NCBI GenBank assembly: GCA_030538275.1
Contig: JAUNUH010000001.1
Coordinates: forward strand, 248,001 to 312,000
Direction: 5' to 3'
From: Flavobacteriaceae bacterium
GTDB lineage: Bacteria; Bacteroidota; Bacteroidia; Flavobacteriales; Weeksellaceae
DNA length: 64,000 nt
Below are positions 1 to 9,241 of this stretch, piece after piece. The notes under the pieces were generated by a model. The model made no database searches and was not told the origin of the DNA. It saw only the letters and a list, made by a program, of their open reading frames with translations. Position 1 is the stretch's first letter. Each line of letters begins with the position of its first letter. The translations under genes were made by a program, and so were the position numbers.

Positions 1-330
1 AGCCAATTGAAACGAATGGCAAATTAAAAAAGCGAATTTTTTCTTTTCATTTCGTTTATTATGTATAAATATTCTATCCAGAAATTCATTAAATTTAAAT
101 TCCCATTCCTCTCCAGTAGGGTAGGGAGAACCCGGGCCACCACTTGATATAAAGATGTCATATTTGGACAATAGAGGAACTTCATTTTTTTGTCTCACAT
201 CAAAAATGTCATAAGTTCCGTCAAATTCAGTTTGTGTAAAAAACTGCTCTACCAGACCTATGATACAACGCATTCCTTGATTTGGAACGCCATTGTTCAT
301 GTCTAGAATTGCAATTCTCAGATTTTTCAT
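1..330 (-). CDS. class I glutamine amidotransferase-like protein, 3' end cut by window
   Basis: The reading frame opens at an ATG at 330 and stays open to the window edge (110 codons, C-terminus missing). Near residues 64-71 it reads SSGGPGSP, the oxyanion-strand motif of GATase1 domains, and near the visible end FLICHSFQ, where the Cys is in the position of the nucleophile elbow. Family knowledge: such domains release ammonia from glutamine, or act as related peptidases, for a partner ligase. It begins only 11 bases after the carboxylate-amine ligase gene, so it is very probably in the same transcript. The substrate cannot be inferred from the visible part. Confidence 0.8.
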   Translation of the reverse strand, partial: MKNLRIAILDMNNGVPNQGMRCIIGLVEQFFTQTEFDGTYDIFDVRQKNEVPLLSKYDIFISSGGPGSPYPTGEEWEFKFNEFLDRIFIHNKRNEKKKFAFLICHSFQLA

Positions 331-341
331 TCGTTTAGATT

Positions 342-1442
342 TTATAATCCTTTGGCGGTTTCAGAAATAATTAAATCTACCACATCTTTCAGGTCATTTC
401 TTTTATCGAAAGCCGAGAGTTGGCGATCTGCACCTGTTCCGTCTGTTAAAATTTGATGCACATAATTCACCTCTTTTCGACAATCTAGCTCATCTACCAC
501 ATCGTCTATAAACTCGAGAAGTTCAATAATCAATTCGTTGAATGGTCTTTCCTTTTCTTGGCCAAAATCTATCATCATGGCTTCTGTTCCATAACGTGCT
601 GCGCGCCATTTATTTTCTGCAATTAATGCTCGTCTATAACCTCTAAAATCTAGATTATTTAAGTGTAATTTTCTTACTTTGGCTGTTACAGCTTGGCACA
701 ATGCCGCTATACAAATAGTTTCTTCTAATCGCATAGGTATATCACACATTCTAAATTCTAGCGTAGGGTAAACCGGGTGTAATCGTACATCCCACCAGAT
801 TTTTTTGGCATTATCAATACTATTGGTTTTGATGAGTAAATCAATAAAATTGTCATACTCTCCAACACTGCCAAAGTAGGGAGGGATGCCTGTTCTTGGA
901 AATTTATCAAATACCTTTGATCTATAGGATTTGAAGCCAGTATTGCGACCAACCCAAAATGGTGAATTGGTAGAAAGTGCATAAATATGGGGTAAGAAAT
1001 ATCTCACTACGTTCATCAATCGCAATCCTTCTGTTCGGTCTGGGATTCCTACGTGTACATGTAGTCCAAAAATGAGGTTTGAACGTGCAACATCACGCAT
1101 TTCATTTACAATCTCGGCATATCTTGGATTTTCTGTAATATCTTGGTCATACCAATGTGAAAAAGGATGTGTACCAGCGGCACCAATAGCCAATCCTTGT
1201 GCGGCAGCAATTTGCAATAGATTTTTTCTTAAGAATTTAATCTCTTCACCTGCTTCCCTTGCAGTCATACAAATTCCGGTTTCCATTTCAATAACGGCTT
1301 GGTGCATTTCAGATTTAATGCGCTCTTTGAGAATGGCCTGACCTCCTTCAATAATTTTTGAAACATGAGAACGGAGTTCCCTGGTTTCGGGGTCTATGAT
1401 TTGATATTCTTCTTCGATGCCGAGGGTAAAGATATGTTTCAT
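342..1442 (-). CDS. carboxylate-amine ligase, GCS2 (YbdK-like) family
   Basis: 366 aa, close to the usual family length. The N-terminus has the GIEEEYQIIDPET signature of the glutamate-cysteine ligase type 2 fold, followed by LHVHVG near residue 126 and PTLEFRMCD near 227, which supply acidic and His/Arg residues for ATP, Mg and substrate binding. Family members join an amine to a carboxylate at the cost of ATP; E. coli YbdK has weak gamma-glutamylcysteine ligase activity. Here it lies between an ATP-grasp gene (38 bases away) and a glutamine amidotransferase gene (11 bases away), which argues for a dedicated amide or peptide-forming pathway rather than glutathione synthesis. Substrate unknown. 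Confidence 0.88.
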   Translation of the reverse strand: MKHIFTLGIEEEYQIIDPETRELRSHVSKIIEGGQAILKERIKSEMHQAVIEMETGICMTAREAGEEIKFLRKNLLQIAAAQGLAIGAAGTHPFSHWYDQDITENPRYAEIVNEMRDVARSNLIFGLHVHVGIPDRTEGLRLMNVVRYFLPHIYALSTNSPFWVGRNTGFKSYRSKVFDKFPRTGIPPYFGSVGEYDNFIDLLIKTNSIDNAKKIWWDVRLHPVYPTLEFRMCDIPMRLEETICIAALCQAVTAKVRKLHLNNLDFRGYRRALIAENKWRAARYGTEAMMIDFGQEKERPFNELIIELLEFIDDVVDELDCRKEVNYVHQILTDGTGADRQLSAFDKRNDLKDVVDLIISETAKGL

Positions 1443-1480
1443 AAGGATTATTTTTTGAATGAGTTTCCTAGTTTAAGTGT

Positions 1481-2545
1481 TTATAAACCTGAATTTCCTG
1501 GTTTTCGTTTTATTTTTCTTTTTACAGAAGTTGCAAGCGTTTTGGTTGGAGATGATTTCAGGTTTTTTTTGGAAGTTGATTTAGTTGAATTATTTTCTTT
1601 CACAGCATTTTTAATAAAATCACCCCAACTGACATTTCCGCTAAATCCTGCTTTATTTTCGAGTGCTTTTTCAATGGCTAGTTTGGCCGCATGTTCTACT
1701 ACCCATTCAAAATTTTCTTCCCCAACCGAGTTGATGTCGGCATCTGGTGCCGGATTACAAAAATCAATGGCATATGGCACACCGTTGCGCAAAGCAAATT
1801 CTACCGTATTGAAATCATAGCCCAAGGCTTGGTTCATTCTGATGGTCAAATCTGTAATTTTTTCCATCAATTTATCATAATCTTCACCTGTAGTTCTAGG
1901 TTGAGTGGCGTATCGTAAATGATGCGGATTTTCTGGTGCGTAGGGCATAATTCGAACATATTTCTGTCCTAAACAATATACCCTATAATAGTCGGTAAAT
2001 TTGATTTCTTCTTGCAACATCATCACCAGTTGCCCCGTTTCGTCGAGTTTGTCCCATAAATCTTGAGCATCTGTAACGCGATAAACGCTTTTCCATCCTC
2101 CACCAGAAAACGGTTTCATATAAGCTGGGAATCCTATATAATTAAAGATATAATCCCAATCCATTATATCCAAATTTCTAAAAGACTGCTCTGTAGTATC
2201 ATCCGGTCTTTCTTTGGAAGGTAGTAATACGGTTTTGGGTACCGGAATTCCCATCTGGGTCATAAGGCAATTATTAAAAAATTTCTCGTCTGCACTCCAC
2301 CAAAATGGATTGTTGATAACCGTGGTACCCATTAGTGCAGCATTTTTCAAATAAGCACGATAGAAAGGTACGTCTTGTGAAATTCGATCGAAAATAACAT
2401 CATAGCCATAATGTACGCCTTGTTGTACTTTGTCTATTTTAACGGCTTCTGCAACAACTTTTCCTTTACCCAATTCATTTACTCTATCTATAAATGCCCA
2501 CGGAAATGTATCTTCTTTTCCGAATAATATTCCAACTTTTTTCAT
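1481..2545 (-). CDS. ATP-grasp (RimK-like) ligase with basic C-terminal tail
   Basis: 354 aa. ATP-grasp features are visible: MKPFSGGGWKSVY near residue 143 (glycine-rich, nucleotide-binding), VYCLGQKYVRIMPYAP near 190, and AIDFCNPAPDADINS near 260 carrying the metal-binding Asp/Asn residues. The last ~45 residues are rich in Lys, Ser and Thr and look disordered; this tail is unusual for the family. Such enzymes form amide bonds through an acyl-phosphate intermediate. The gene lies immediately upstream of a GCS2 ligase gene on the same strand, so the two ligases probably act in one pathway. Identity of the substrate is not inferable. Confidence 0.85.
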   Translation of the reverse strand: MKKVGILFGKEDTFPWAFIDRVNELGKGKVVAEAVKIDKVQQGVHYGYDVIFDRISQDVPFYRAYLKNAALMGTTVINNPFWWSADEKFFNNCLMTQMGIPVPKTVLLPSKERPDDTTEQSFRNLDIMDWDYIFNYIGFPAYMKPFSGGGWKSVYRVTDAQDLWDKLDETGQLVMMLQEEIKFTDYYRVYCLGQKYVRIMPYAPENPHHLRYATQPRTTGEDYDKLMEKITDLTIRMNQALGYDFNTVEFALRNGVPYAIDFCNPAPDADINSVGEENFEWVVEHAAKLAIEKALENKAGFSGNVSWGDFIKNAVKENNSTKSTSKKNLKSSPTKTLATSVKRKIKRKPGNSGL

Positions 2546-2687
2546 TATTTTTCTTTTTCTAATTGATTAAAAATAAATATAATATTTGACAATTGTACTT
2601 GATGACTCTTTTTTTTAAAGAAATTTAATTTAATTTTATTAATTAAGAATAATAAAATATATAAACTCCTAGGATTGAATAAATTAT

Positions 2688-3416
2688 CTAAAAAAACTTT
2701 CCTAAATATTCAGGAAACATTTTTAGCCAAATCGGCCAATCATGGTTGGCCCATTTTTTCTCATCATACCAGTGTTTGATACGTCTTTCTGAAAGTATGT
2801 CTGCCATTTGCCTATTGTCTGGCCGCAATGCATCGCGATCGGTCGTACCTAATATGACCCAAAGATGATTGTAGCGCCAACTCTGCTCATTGCGCATAAA
2901 TTCATCTGGCGAATGAAAAAATATTAAATCCGAATCTCCACCTTTTACAAAATCTCTGATACTGAACGCCCCCGACATTGAAAATATATGTGATACAATT
3001 CCAGGATTTCTAAAACCAAAATTGGCTGCATGATATCCACCAAAACTGCAACCCGCAGTAGCAATGGTATGCGTGTTATTTTCTCGCTGTAAATAAGGCA
3101 CGTACTCTTGGGTTAAAAATTGATGATATAAATGATAACGCCAAACTCTTTCATTGGGATGAATGGATTTGTTGTAAATATTTTCGGCATCCAAAGTTTC
3201 TATGTTGTACAATTTGATCAATCCATTATTGGTGAACCATTGTACAGAATCATTGAGTCCAAAATCACGATTTTGAATAAATTGTCCCTTTGTCGTGGGA
3301 AACATAAGTATGGGATAGCCCCAATGACCTGTAACTTCTACCTTTAAACTTCTACCAAGGATGTGTGAATAATAATCGGTATAAACTATTTGTGGCATAT
3401 TAAGTCTTTTTAACAA
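2688..3416 (-). CDS. esterase family alpha/beta hydrolase
   Basis: 242 aa. The nucleophile elbow GCSFGGYHAANFG (Ser in G-x-S-x-G) lies near residue 122, a candidate acid residue in ILGTTDRDALRPDN near 188, and a candidate catalytic His in WANHDWP near 223, as in esterase D / antigen 85-like hydrolases. No signal peptide is visible, so it is probably cytoplasmic. It is the first gene of a same-strand run with the ATP-grasp, GCS2 and amidotransferase genes, separated from the ATP-grasp gene by 142 AT-rich bases that may hold a second promoter. A role in cleaving or transferring an ester or amide in the same pathway is inferred from context only. Confidence 0.82.
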   Translation of the reverse strand: MLKRLNMPQIVYTDYYSHILGRSLKVEVTGHWGYPILMFPTTKGQFIQNRDFGLNDSVQWFTNNGLIKLYNIETLDAENIYNKSIHPNERVWRYHLYHQFLTQEYVPYLQRENNTHTIATAGCSFGGYHAANFGFRNPGIVSHIFSMSGAFSIRDFVKGGDSDLIFFHSPDEFMRNEQSWRYNHLWVILGTTDRDALRPDNRQMADILSERRIKHWYDEKKWANHDWPIWLKMFPEYLGKFF

Positions 3417-3576
3417 ATGTAATTATTATTCTGAATTGAAATCATGAATTTCAAAAAGTTATGTATTCTTTTTTTCATTCATGATACAATAACTTGAAAA
3501 AAATTAAATTTTCCAATTCAAAAAAATAATTTAATCAAAGATTATTCAAGCCGTTCTATACGAGTGCTGATTTGGG

Positions 3577-4515
3577 TTAAAAAGGCTGCAATTTAAAGGA
3601 ATAATGATGTTTGCTGATAGGAGTGAAATTTCCCGTATGAAAAGTCTCCATCGTGGCATTTCCAGATTTGTCCACCGTCAAAATACGAATCATAGGACTA
3701 TGCTGGTTTTCATCAGGAATTTTTGTGCGCTCCAATGCTGGAATGTGCATATAATGTACGCCATTTATTTCTTTTGAATGATGAGTTCTGTCCAAATCCA
3801 TATGCAAATCACCAGAAATAACAGCTGCCAAATTCGGTTGTGTAATAATGGATGTGTTGAAAAGTTCATTCCCAATTCCTTTATCTGCTCTTTCGCTATA
3901 AACACCTTTTTGCGCACTGTGTACGATAAGAATTACAGGTTTTGAATCTAATTTTTGCATTTCACGAGCTAAATTACGCACACTTTTATTGTCAAAATCA
4001 CGACTATAATCTGGAGAAGCAAGTACAAAAGCCAGTTTTTCATGATTCAAAATATGATTGGGTGATTTCAAATTTTTATTCCATTGTTGGGCAAATTCCA
4101 TATAGCGATTTACCGTGCTTCCATGTTCTTCATTTCCCATGATAGGAAAATATGGAACTTGAAGTTGCTGAAATACCTCAGTGGCCTCTTCGTATTGAAT
4201 CTCTGTCCCCTTATGCGCAACATCTCCAATTCCTATCACAAAATCTACCTTTTGATTGGAATTCAATGTGTTGATATGCTGTACAGCAGCTAACGTATGT
4301 GGAAATTCTGCACACGGCTTTGGCTCAGAATCGCCAAGAAATGCAACACGCAACAAGGTAGAATTGTCTTGATGATTATGACCTGAAATTTGGTGGGTCT
4401 GCCAACCATAAGAACGTACGGTATGGGACTTTAAGGATTGATTTGCAGTAGTTTGACAAGATTGTAATTGAAATGTAAAAAATATAACCAAAAGGCTAAT
4501 TATGAATTGTTTCAT
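3577..4515 (-). CDS. metallophosphoesterase, predicted lipoprotein
   Basis: 312 aa. A lipoprotein signal (hydrophobic residues 4-17, then LQSC with Cys20) suggests membrane anchoring. The calcineurin-like motifs appear in order: LGDSEP (variant of GD-x-H) near residue 60, GIGDVAHKG (GDxxD-like) near 97, MGNEEH (variant of GNHE) near 127, VHS near 200 and SGDLHMD (GHxH-like) near 235. Several canonical His residues are replaced, so either the metal site is atypical or the enzyme is divergent. Family members hydrolyse phosphomonoesters or diesters. It stands alone on the minus strand and is divergent from the TonB receptor gene across 237 AT-rich bases. Confidence 0.75.
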   Translation of the reverse strand: MKQFIISLLVIFFTFQLQSCQTTANQSLKSHTVRSYGWQTHQISGHNHQDNSTLLRVAFLGDSEPKPCAEFPHTLAAVQHINTLNSNQKVDFVIGIGDVAHKGTEIQYEEATEVFQQLQVPYFPIMGNEEHGSTVNRYMEFAQQWNKNLKSPNHILNHEKLAFVLASPDYSRDFDNKSVRNLAREMQKLDSKPVILIVHSAQKGVYSERADKGIGNELFNTSIITQPNLAAVISGDLHMDLDRTHHSKEINGVHYMHIPALERTKIPDENQHSPMIRILTVDKSGNATMETFHTGNFTPISKHHYSFKLQPF

Positions 4516-4752
4516 TGAATGAATTTATTTGAATTCAGATTTTTTCAAAAATATGGGTAATATTATTTATTATAAAGTTTATTATATTAAATTAAAGTTA
4601 TGATTAAATTACAAAATACTCGTTGTGCATTATCAATCGATATATAAGCTGCTAAATATATAATGCAATATGTGTTTAAAAATATATTTTCTGTGCTGAA
4701 AAATTATCATTTCGATTTCAAATTTTATTATTTAATTTCGTAGAAATACAAT

Positions 4753-6774
4753 ATGAGGTTTGAGCGGCTAATTATTTTTATTTTTTTGTTGGTTTTTGTG
4801 AAGTCAAAATCCCAAATTGACACTATTTACATTTCTACCGAATTTAAAATCAATTCCTACAATACAGCAGAAGATATATTAAATACTACCAAATCTGCTA
4901 CTTTGATTTCAGAAGATTTAATCACGAAAAATAATCCAGCTAGATTGCTGGAAAGTTTGAATTTGGTTCCAGGAGTTCAAATGGAAGAACGATCGCCTGG
5001 CAGTTTTCGCTTAGCGGTGAGAGGCAGTTCGCTTAGATCTCCATTTGGCGTGAGAAATATTAAAGTTTATCTAGACGATTTTATGTTAACCGATGCCGCG
5101 GGGAACACCTATATCAATTTACTAGACCCTGCTATGATTTCGTCTATCGAATTATTCAAGGGGCCAGAAAGTGGTGATTTTGGTGCTGTAACGGGTGGTA
5201 CGGCAATTTTTCATACCGAAAAGAAAGAAAATTCATTGAATTTGAATGCAGGAAGTTATGGAATGGCAGCAGCCAATTTGAATTGGATTGAAAATTTGGG
5301 TTCGCATAAATTGCAGGTTTTTCAATCTTATTATAGGGCAGATAATTATAGATATCAATCTGCGCATCGTCGAAATTCCTTTATGCTAAAAAATAATTGG
5401 AAAAATACTTGGCATAATCAGCTGAATTTTATGTTGTTATATACGGATTTGCAATACGAAACTCCAGGTGGATTAACCTTGGGTCAAATGCAACAAAACC
5501 CACGACAAGCACGATTGGCAACTGCTACTTTGCCTGGTGCTGAAGAACAAAAGGCGGGAATTTATAATAAAACCTTATTGGCGGGCGTATCAAATGAATG
5601 GCGTATTTCACAGCAATTCGATTATTTTTTGGCGTTACAAGGCTCTTATACAGATTTCACCAATCCATTTATTACCAATTATGAAAAAAGACATGAGAAT
5701 AATCTGGCGATAAGAACTTTTATTAATTTCCATCAAAAACCTTTGAATTGGTTTGTGCAAACACGATTGGGATTTGAAGGAGGTAAAAATCAAAGTCATA
5801 TTAGAAACTTTGGAAACGAAAACGGAAATCCGACACATGCGTTGAATTTTGATTTAATTACAACTCACAATAGTTTTATTTTCCTTTCTCAAAAATTGAA
5901 TTTTAAAGAAAAGCTATTTTTAGATGCCTCTGCAAGTTATAATATGGTGCAAAACAATTGGAGAACTACATTTCCCGTGAACGAACAAGGAGAAATACAT
6001 TTGAAAAATCAGTTTTTGCCCAATTTTGGAATTAGCTATCAAATTTGGGAGAATTTTGCTATTCGAGCCAAATTGGCCAAAGGTAATTCGCCACCAACAG
6101 TAGAGGAGATTCGATCATCTAATCGACAAATTAATAATGAATTACAACCCGAATTTGGGTGGAATAAAGAAATAGGATTTCGTAAGAAAATAGGTGATTT
6201 TTTGTATATCGAAACCAACTTTTTTGATTTTGAAATGAAGGGTGCCATTGTGCGCAGACAAGATGACAATGGCGAGGAATTTTATGTGAATGCAGGAGGT
6301 ACAAGTCAAAGAGGATGGGAGTTTTTGGCTTTTTCCAAGGCGATTCAAACCCATTCAAACACCATCAATAACATCAAATTTTGGCTGGCCTTTCACCAAT
6401 TTAATTTTACATTTTTAAATTATCAAAAAGATACTGAGGATTTTTCTAGCAATCAAATTCCTGGTGTTCCACAATTAGGTTTTCAGAGTTTTGTGAATTT
6501 CACACTTTTGGATATTTTTGAATTTGGTATTTCTCATTATTACACGTCATCATTTTATTTGAATGATGCCAATTCTACACAAAGCCAGCCGTACTGGGTG
6601 GGAAATTTGAATATAAATTTCAAGATTTTTCCTCAAATCGATTTCAGTTTTCAATTTTATAATTTGTATAATTCTAGCTATTCAGAAGGTTATGATATCA
6701 ATGCTTTTGGCGGCAGATATTACAATCCATCCGCCAAAAGAAATTATCATGTAGGTATTAATTTTAAACTTTAA
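4753..6774 (+). CDS. TonB-dependent outer membrane receptor
   Basis: 673 aa with a signal peptide (residues 1-21, ending near KSQ). A plug domain follows, with NPARLLESLNLVPGV near residue 62, VRGSS and IELFKGPESGDFG near 133, all typical of TonB-dependent receptors. The rest is a beta-barrel with alternating aromatic strands and a final strand ending YHVGINFKL. It takes up a ligand (siderophore, vitamin or metal) across the outer membrane using TonB energy. No CarboxypepD_reg-like N-terminal domain and no SusD partner is present, so glycan import is unlikely. The neighbours give no clue to the ligand. Divergent from the phosphoesterase lipoprotein gene. Confidence 0.9.
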   Translation: MRFERLIIFIFLLVFVKSKSQIDTIYISTEFKINSYNTAEDILNTTKSATLISEDLITKNNPARLLESLNLVPGVQMEERSPGSFRLAVRGSSLRSPFGVRNIKVYLDDFMLTDAAGNTYINLLDPAMISSIELFKGPESGDFGAVTGGTAIFHTEKKENSLNLNAGSYGMAAANLNWIENLGSHKLQVFQSYYRADNYRYQSAHRRNSFMLKNNWKNTWHNQLNFMLLYTDLQYETPGGLTLGQMQQNPRQARLATATLPGAEEQKAGIYNKTLLAGVSNEWRISQQFDYFLALQGSYTDFTNPFITNYEKRHENNLAIRTFINFHQKPLNWFVQTRLGFEGGKNQSHIRNFGNENGNPTHALNFDLITTHNSFIFLSQKLNFKEKLFLDASASYNMVQNNWRTTFPVNEQGEIHLKNQFLPNFGISYQIWENFAIRAKLAKGNSPPTVEEIRSSNRQINNELQPEFGWNKEIGFRKKIGDFLYIETNFFDFEMKGAIVRRQDDNGEEFYVNAGGTSQRGWEFLAFSKAIQTHSNTINNIKFWLAFHQFNFTFLNYQKDTEDFSSNQIPGVPQLGFQSFVNFTLLDIFEFGISHYYTSSFYLNDANSTQSQPYWVGNLNINFKIFPQIDFSFQFYNLYNSSYSEGYDINAFGGRYYNPSAKRNYHVGINFKL

Positions 6775-6817
6775 ATAATTAATTATAATCTAATGATTTA
6801 TAATATATTAGTTCTAA

Positions 6818-9127
6818 TTATTTAATGATTCTTCCTTCATGTGAAACTCTATAATACATCTTCATGAATCGGGTAGAAATAGCAGATAAATCTTTCAACT
6901 CCAGCATTAATGTAAAGAATAAATCTGTGTTTTTGAATCCATATTTTCTATCCATTACTCCTTTGATTTGTCCGCTCAATGAGTCTTCTATCAATCGTTG
7001 AAATGTATTATTTCTTGCAATGATTTCGTTTACTTTATCCATTTCACCAGATGACAAATATTGACTTAAGTATTGAATATTTTCTTTGAAAGTATCCAAA
7101 ACATTATGTAGAATTTGAGTTTGTTGGATATCCATGGGCTTGTGATTGTTTTGCACGTGCGCATTGGTAGCCATTACAATTTTGTTCAAACTTTGTATCA
7201 TATCTTGAATCAGGTCATATGTGCGTACATAGAGTTGTGCACTAGCCGTAGATTCATCCATATTATTTTTGATAATTTTGTACAATCCATCTTTTACCAT
7301 CAAATATTCCTCTCTCAAGTTATCCAATTTAGTGTTGGCCTTTTGCAAATGTCTGCGACTTTCTTTGAAAAGTCCTACACGAGTATTGTCCATGATAGAA
7401 TTTACTTCATCCATAGAACTTGACAAGTTGGTCGATAGCTGACTGAGTGATTCATTAACATCTTTGAAATTGATGGCGGTTTTTTCTGCATATTTCTTTT
7501 TCTTTGATAATTGTAAACTGTGATGTCTTCCGCTTTTGAAAATAAAGAAACCAGCCAATAAAATACAAATAATGATGCCCCACATTCCTCCAAAATACAT
7601 AAATGTAGCAATTAGGGCAGAAGCCGTGGCTGCTAATATTGCGGTCATAAACCATCCTCCAATCACGTGCATTACTCCAGCAACACGATATACAGCGCTT
7701 TCGCGTCCCCAAGCGCGGTCTGCCAATGAGGCCCCCATGGCCACCATGAAGGTTACATAAGTTGTAGAAAGTGGTAATTTGAGATCAGTAGCCGTAGCAA
7801 TCAAAATACTCGCAACAACGAGGTTTACCGATGCTCGAACCAAATCAAATGCGGGTGCCAGTTCCTCTTTTTCGGTAATATCCAATGGCGTGAAGTTTTT
7901 TGAAATCCTTTCAAGTATAGGACCAGGAACAAATTTTGTGGCAGTTTTGCTGGCTTGTGATGTACCTTTTACGATGACTCTTGCCAGATAATTAGGTCTA
8001 AATTTCTCTTCGATTTCGGTTTGTGTTCCTAGACTCACTTCGGTTTCTGTTACCGTTCTGGCTTTTTTAGAAAACCACAATGTCAAAGCCATTACAAATC
8101 CGGCAATTAATAATAAAAAATAAGGCGTTTCTACTTTTCCAGCCAAAGGCGCCATAGAAAATTCAGAGGGTGCAACACCGCTGTCCATCCAGAGTTGAAA
8201 AGATTGCCATCCAGCTATTGGAACTCCGATAAAGTTCACCAAATCATTTCCAGCAAAAGCCATGGCCAAAGCAAAGGTTCCAAATAAGACAACAGGTTTT
8301 AATGGGTTTATATTGCGTTTTTGAATCAAAAACATGACCAGTGTGCAAAGTAAAAAACTGATGATTAAAAACAAACCAACATTTGCGTTTAGCCAGTCAA
8401 AAATGCCAGAAAAAAACTGTTGTAGAGGATTCATATTGGTTGGATCCACATCACTTACAACCGAAGAAAATCCTTTAAACAATAAGAAATAAAGAATTGC
8501 CGTAAATGCAAATCCGCTCCAAATCGTACCGATGGATTTCAATTTTTTCTTATAATCAAAAGAAAAAAGAAACCTAGCTATATATTGTACAACAACTCCA
8601 ATCGTAAAAGCTATAACTACAGAAAGTAAAATTCCCGTAATGATTTCTGTTGTTTTTCCCCAATTTACGTAGCCTACAATGCCGGCCGCAGGATCATTTA
8701 CATTAAATAAATAATTGAGCGGTTCGTTGTTTTGTAAAATTTTAATAAAAGAAAGTGCAAGCGTCGCGCCCAATAATTCAAAAACTATAGATACGGTAGT
8801 ACTTGTTGGTAAACCCAAAGTATTGAAAAGGTCGAGTAAAATCACATCCGTAATCATTACGGCCAGAAACAAAATCATAATTTCATTAAAGAAAAATTGT
8901 TCTGGATTATAAACTCCTTTTCGTGCTACTTCCATCATCCCGCCAGATGTTGTAGCACCAACGATAATGCCTATGGTGGCGACAATCAAAATGATTCTGA
9001 AGGGTGCCACTTTTGCCCCGATGGATGAGTTGAGAAAGTTTACTGCATCATTACTGACTCCAACCATTAAATCGAAAATAGCTGTAATGGCAAGCAAGCC
9101 AACAAGAATTAAATAATACTGCTCCAT
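6818..9127 (-). CDS. PiT-family inorganic phosphate transporter with C-terminal PhoU-like region
   Basis: 769 aa, much longer than a typical PiT transporter (about 400-500 aa). Two PiT repeats are visible: GVSNDAVNFLNSSIGAKVAPFR near residue 23 and FAGNDLVNFIGVPIAG near 291, the latter having the GANDVAN-type signature. About 12 membrane segments end near residue 540 (GRHHSLQLSKKKKY). The last ~225 residues are soluble, helical and heptad-like, resembling the PhoU/DUF47 proteins normally encoded next to pit genes. Known: PiT proteins import phosphate with protons or sodium. Inference: the fused tail regulates transport according to phosphate status. Monocistronic, convergent with the TonB receptor gene. 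Confidence 0.88.
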   Translation of the reverse strand: MEQYYLILVGLLAITAIFDLMVGVSNDAVNFLNSSIGAKVAPFRIILIVATIGIIVGATTSGGMMEVARKGVYNPEQFFFNEIMILFLAVMITDVILLDLFNTLGLPTSTTVSIVFELLGATLALSFIKILQNNEPLNYLFNVNDPAAGIVGYVNWGKTTEIITGILLSVVIAFTIGVVVQYIARFLFSFDYKKKLKSIGTIWSGFAFTAILYFLLFKGFSSVVSDVDPTNMNPLQQFFSGIFDWLNANVGLFLIISFLLCTLVMFLIQKRNINPLKPVVLFGTFALAMAFAGNDLVNFIGVPIAGWQSFQLWMDSGVAPSEFSMAPLAGKVETPYFLLLIAGFVMALTLWFSKKARTVTETEVSLGTQTEIEEKFRPNYLARVIVKGTSQASKTATKFVPGPILERISKNFTPLDITEKEELAPAFDLVRASVNLVVASILIATATDLKLPLSTTYVTFMVAMGASLADRAWGRESAVYRVAGVMHVIGGWFMTAILAATASALIATFMYFGGMWGIIICILLAGFFIFKSGRHHSLQLSKKKKYAEKTAINFKDVNESLSQLSTNLSSSMDEVNSIMDNTRVGLFKESRRHLQKANTKLDNLREEYLMVKDGLYKIIKNNMDESTASAQLYVRTYDLIQDMIQSLNKIVMATNAHVQNNHKPMDIQQTQILHNVLDTFKENIQYLSQYLSSGEMDKVNEIIARNNTFQRLIEDSLSGQIKGVMDRKYGFKNTDLFFTLMLELKDLSAISTRFMKMYYRVSHEGRIIK

Positions 9128-9210
9128 AAATATAGAAAATATGAGGGCAAATTTAAAATGATTTTTAATACAAAAGGAAATATTAAGTTTAATTAAAAGT
9201 TACATTTTCT

Positions 9211-9218
9211 TAACTTTG
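9211..9218 (+). promoter_or_regulatory. -7 promoter element (TAnnTTTG) for the serine hydrolase gene
   Basis: TAACTTTG matches the Bacteroidota -7 consensus exactly and sits 24 bases before the ATG at 9242. No strong -33 TTG was found at the expected distance. Confidence 0.5.
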
Positions 9219-9241
9219 AAAATCTACTTTATAAAAATTAA

